Translations under genes and position numbers: made by a program
Source of the DNA: Anaerolineales bacterium
GTDB taxonomy: Bacteria > Chloroflexota > Anaerolineae > Anaerolineales > Villigracilaceae
NCBI GenBank assembly: GCA_016928525.1
Contig: JAFGKO010000285.1
Span: 1-7,152, forward strand
DNA: 7,152 nucleotides
Direction of reading: 5' to 3'
In this document: piece after piece, positions 4,200-7,152 of the stretch
Position numbering within the stretch: position 1 is the stretch's first letter
How the letters are laid out: every line of letters begins with the position of its first letter
Notes under the pieces: generated by a model
Told to the model about the DNA's origin: nothing
The model's input: the letters and a program-made list of their open reading frames with translations, nothing else
Databases searched by the model: none

Positions 4200-6997
4200 T
4201 CGTCCAATGATTGATAATACGGTTCGATGCTGGGGATGTAATGCCGCTCATCCTTGGCATGCGGACCAATCCCGCTCTGCCCCCAGACCACAGCCTGCCC
4301 GCCGGGCGCAAACCTGGCGCTGGTCCCGGGCAGTTTCCGTCCAAACCTCGGTTCTTCACCAGATGCCTGGCGGACAGCTTCGACCAACGCCAACAGAGCC
4401 GGGTTTTCAGGGTCACAGGCCACGCCGTCTTCCATCACCGAAAAATCGACTTCCAGACCGTTATCGGCGCAGTAAGCCTCGACTTCCCGGCGTAAAGATT
4501 TGGTGTCATCCTGCGGGATGGGGCGGATCTCCACACCCAGCACCCCTTCGGCCGCAGTGATGTTGTAGATACCCGGCGTACCGACGTTGATAAACGGGAA
4601 CCTGGCCTGCGATTGCCAACCATCATCAGATGTAAGTGTCAGGTGTTTGGCAAAGATCTCGTTCAAAGCAGTCCGCGCATTGATCAGACGTTCGCTCAAA
4701 TCCTTTCCGGCGCCTGCCACACCAGTATGTCCTCTGACTCCACGAGCGATCACGTCGAAGCGCATCACGCCGCGATTCTCGATACAAACCTCGCCGAAGA
4801 GTTCGTCCCCCTTTTCGCCTGTCCGCTCGCCGGCAATAAAAAGTGATGGACTGATATCCAGCTCTTTCAACACAAAAGGTGTGCCCCAGGCCTCGGATTC
4901 GCCGTTCTCTTCGTTGCCGACCAGCAGCAAGGCGATGTTGGGATATGAATTTCCAGATTTATAAACATCCTTCATCCATACCATGTACGTGGCGACGACG
5001 GTTTTCATGTCCGCTGCGCCACGGCCCCAGAGATAGTCGCCTTCCATGTGGGGGGTGAATTGTGAATCGTCGGGATCGGGTTCGACGACGTCGAAATGAC
5101 CAGTCAAGAGAACGTGCGATGTGCCACGGGCCACGTGCGACACACCCTGGCGAGGAAACTCTGCATAAACGGCCGGATACTTCCCATCAAAATAACGCAC
5201 TTCCAGACCATGGTTGCGCAGGTATTCGAAGATAAAGGTCCCGGCGCGATGGACCTCGTCCAGGCGCTCGTTCGGGCAGGCTGTGACCGAGGGAATTCTA
5301 ACCAGGTGCTGCGCCAGTTCTACGATCTCGGTGGTTTTGTCGGGATATTTGCTCTCGATGCTGATACCCGCGGTCGGGCGGAAACGCACGGGCAAGTCGG
5401 GATGCTGGCGGGCATGATCGCGGGCGTACTGTATGAACTGGCCGATCTTGGCTGCATCCGCGCCCAGGGAGGGATAACCCGCGGCGATTTTTTCTACCTC
5501 AGCCATAATCTGCGCTTCGCGTTCCTCGGCAACGGCGCGCAATACCGACAGCGGTACTTCGTCATTGGCGCCCAGCTCGATTTGCAGGCGGGTCCGCAGT
5601 TTCTCAGCGGTGTTCGGCGCACCTGCGGCCATCTCCACCAGCGGGATCAAGTGTTCCCACATGTTGAGGGCTTCGGCCAACGGCTGGACTTCGCTAAGTG
5701 TCCACTTCAAAAAATCACGCATCCCGATTGGCTTACCAGTTAACGGGTTTTCGATCTCGGCGCGCAAACCTTCTTTAGCGGCTTCCTGTTCGTTGCGTCG
5801 GGCGCGGCTGATGTCTTCGCGGTCATATCGGAAACCGCGCGCAAATTCGGGGTCCGCGTAGAAGCGCATGAGCAGCAGATGCTTGAGGGTCATGTTGGCC
5901 ACATCCACTTCGAGCGGGTGGCCGCCGTCATCGGTGCGGATCTCGACGCGTCCCATCGGCAGGTTGATGCGCGCCAACAGGTTCTGCTGCTCGATCTGGC
6001 GGGCCATCTCCTCGGCATGGACATCCTCACCAATGGAATACAGGCCGCGCGTATAAAGATCGTTGAGCTGGTCGCCGGTCATCGAGATCAGCCGTTCTAC
6101 AGGTTCGGCAAAGGAACGGGCGCGCACCGGCGTCCAGTTGTTGTTTCCGAAGCGCACGCCGCGTCGCACAAGGTCGTAGGAGATGCGCTTGTAGTCCTTG
6201 TAGGAACGATACAGGTCGGGCAGGTCGATTTCGGGCGGGTTGGGGAAGGTCAGGTTGCGGACGGAGTCGTATTCGGTCAGGGCCACAACGGGACGCCCGC
6301 CGCGCACCTGCGCCTGGAGCGGCGTGGACGCAGACGTGGCAATAAACAGGGCCGCAAAAGCACGCAGCAGGCGCGTGGCAGTGATGTAAAACTCGGACTT
6401 GTACTGGTCGAGGTGGCGCTCGCCGCGCTCGGTGGCCGGCAGGTGCATGAAGTCCCAGGCGAAAAGCGGATCGGGCAGCGACAGGTTGACATGGATGCCC
6501 GCGGTGGCGAGGGTATCGCCGTACAGGTCCACGCAGCGCTCGAGATAACGGCGCTTGGCAATGCCCCAATTGCCGGGGATGGAATCGTGGCCGATGGCGG
6601 TGGAGAAGAGCAGGTTGCCATGCCAGCAGTATAAACGCTCGCCAAAGTTTCCGCCCGCGCTCGCCAGAGCGTTATTGAGCACGGCTTCCATGAGGCGCCC
6701 TTCGAAAACAGCTCCCTGCGGGGAATAGTATGGCCGGGTGGCCCACTCGACCATCCAATGGAAGACTTCCAGTTGGGAAAACTCGCGCAGCCAGGGTGAG
6801 AGACACTCGCCGCGCATATAATCCACAAAGGACTGGCGGACAGGGCCTGAACCGACGGTAAGCAGGGGGCGGAAATGCTCGTCGAGCAGGTTCCATTCGA
6901 GTTCGAATCCGTTCAGGCCTCCGGAAGGCTTGTCCTTTTGGGCGGATTCGAGCGCAAGCAGATATTTTTCGGCGAAATGGGTTGGGGAATATGTCAT
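4178..6997 (-). CDS. Fusion of GCS2-like carboxylate-amine ligase and M20 metallopeptidase
   Basis: This is a 939-residue soluble protein with two modules. The N-terminal part (about 20-455) resembles glutamate-cysteine ligase family 2: GFELEWNLLD (30-39, with E32/E34), SQLEVFHWMVEWAT (74-87), GIHVNLSLPD (167-176) and GRVEIRTDD (349-357), the expected glutamate, metal and ATP-contact positions. A helical linker (about 456-545, acidic, AVAEEREAQIMAEVEK) follows. Residues 551-937 are a full M20 zinc hydrolase with di-metal ligands H634 (TGHFDVV), D663 (GRGAADMK), E696/E697 (GNEENGE; base and ligand), E724 (AGERTGE), dimer-interface H757 (RGHTG) and last ligand H913 (GPHAKDE). Spacing matches the ArgE/DapE type. 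All key residues are present, so both halves could be active. It may make and cleave an amide or gamma-glutamyl bond, as bifunctional glutathionylspermidine synthetase/amidase does; the substrate is unknown. The frame is continuous with no internal start before the M20 part. The Shine-Dalgarno is weak. It converges on the radical SAM gene. Confidence 0.85.
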   Translation of the reverse strand: MTYSPTHFAEKYLLALESAQKDKPSGGLNGFELEWNLLDEHFRPLLTVGSGPVRQSFVDYMRGECLSPWLREFSQLEVFHWMVEWATRPYYSPQGAVFEGRLMEAVLNNALASAGGNFGERLYCWHGNLLFSTAIGHDSIPGNWGIAKRRYLERCVDLYGDTLATAGIHVNLSLPDPLFAWDFMHLPATERGERHLDQYKSEFYITATRLLRAFAALFIATSASTPLQAQVRGGRPVVALTEYDSVRNLTFPNPPEIDLPDLYRSYKDYKRISYDLVRRGVRFGNNNWTPVRARSFAEPVERLISMTGDQLNDLYTRGLYSIGEDVHAEEMARQIEQQNLLARINLPMGRVEIRTDDGGHPLEVDVANMTLKHLLLMRFYADPEFARGFRYDREDISRARRNEQEAAKEGLRAEIENPLTGKPIGMRDFLKWTLSEVQPLAEALNMWEHLIPLVEMAAGAPNTAEKLRTRLQIELGANDEVPLSVLRAVAEEREAQIMAEVEKIAAGYPSLGADAAKIGQFIQYARDHARQHPDLPVRFRPTAGISIESKYPDKTTEIVELAQHLVRIPSVTACPNERLDEVHRAGTFIFEYLRNHGLEVRYFDGKYPAVYAEFPRQGVSHVARGTSHVLLTGHFDVVEPDPDDSQFTPHMEGDYLWGRGAADMKTVVATYMVWMKDVYKSGNSYPNIALLLVGNEENGESEAWGTPFVLKELDISPSLFIAGERTGEKGDELFGEVCIENRGVMRFDVIARGVRGHTGVAGAGKDLSERLINARTALNEIFAKHLTLTSDDGWQSQARFPFINVGTPGIYNITAAEGVLGVEIRPIPQDDTKSLRREVEAYCADNGLEVDFSVMEDGVACDPENPALLALVEAVRQASGEEPRFGRKLPGTSARFAPGGQAVVWGQSGIGPHAKDERHYIPSIEPYYQSLDELAILWK

Positions 6998-7040
6998 AAG
7001 GCAGCTACCAATTTCACAATTCTTGGGTGCAGGAGAGATG

Positions 7041-7113
7041 AACCGCTAAGACCGCAAAGACCGTGAAGAAAAACCTAAAAAGCTTTGCACCCTTCGCGCT
7101 GGTAGTACCGCAG
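7041..7113. repeat. Tandem 9-mer / inverted dispersed repeat upstream of the fusion gene
   Basis: Three tandem 9-mers CCGCTAAGA, CCGCAAAGA and CCGTGAAGA fill 7043-7069. After an A-rich centre (7070-7081), inverted versions follow: CTTTGC (7083-7088) and CTTCGCG (7092-7098), so the whole can fold as an imperfect hairpin. This motif family is, from memory, a very common dispersed intergenic repeat in Anaerolineae-like genomes. It lies 44 bp upstream of the fusion gene's start, so it is either in its leader or between promoter and gene. No convincing promoter is visible around it; a minus-strand TTGACC at 7127-7122 lacks a good -10. Confidence 0.5.
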
Positions 7114-7152
7114 TTAAACGTGGTCAATTCGCCCATTGTTGAGCCAGTTGAA

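Noticed and set aside
5096..6634. Long + strand frames (5096-5743 and 5879-6634) opposite the fusion gene
   Set aside because: They are antisense to conserved ligase and M20 motifs and have no recognisable content; GC-rich coding DNA commonly leaves such open frames.
1..7152. CRISPR array or toxin-antitoxin/defence genes
   Set aside because: There are no regularly spaced direct repeats of 25-40 bp and no gene resembling a nuclease, toxin or defence component other than the transposase.

Overview
The window holds two intact protein-coding genes and one decayed insertion sequence, separated by intergenic DNA rich in repeats and hairpins. Several intergenic elements (a multi-hairpin element built around the 19-mer GTCGGGCTAAAAGCCCGAC, a CCTTCGACAAG...CTCAGGACAGG repeat, and tandem CCGCNAAGA 9-mers) are of a style I associate with Anaerolineae-type Chloroflexota. 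That assignment rests on memory of repeat style only and is tentative. Nothing suggests a phage, a plasmid or a CRISPR array.

Layout. Positions 1-428 are AT-rich and carry no convincing gene; they contain palindromes and a good rightward terminator (260-297). Positions about 397-2130 are an IS110-family element read leftward. Its transposase (429-1805) is interrupted by a single in-frame TGA where the family has a tryptophan, which cuts the RuvC-like DEDD domain off from the C-terminal domain with the probable catalytic serine. Upstream of the transposase, on the same strand, lies about 300 nt of strongly structured non-coding DNA (1836-2128), the place where IS110-group elements encode their bridge RNA. 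A composite dispersed repeat (2141-2191), a terminator (2212-2247) and an AT-rich leader with two hairpins (2248-2559) follow.

Positions 2560-4038 (+) encode a cobalamin-binding-type radical SAM enzyme of the DUF4070-like group, substrate unknown, with a strong Shine-Dalgarno and its own terminator. Converging on it, 4178-6997 (-) encodes a 939-residue protein that joins an N-terminal glutamate-cysteine-ligase-like (GCS2-type) domain to a complete C-terminal M20 zinc peptidase/deacylase domain. A ligase-like and a hydrolase module in one continuous reading frame is the most interesting protein here. It suggests control of both making and breaking an amide or gamma-glutamyl bond, but this is inferred from domains and the substrate is unknown.

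The convergent spacer (4039-4177) carries a terminator and a cloverleaf-shaped repeat flanked by an imperfect direct repeat that duplicates the 3' end of the peptidase gene. I see no operon linking the two intact genes; they are separate transcription units.
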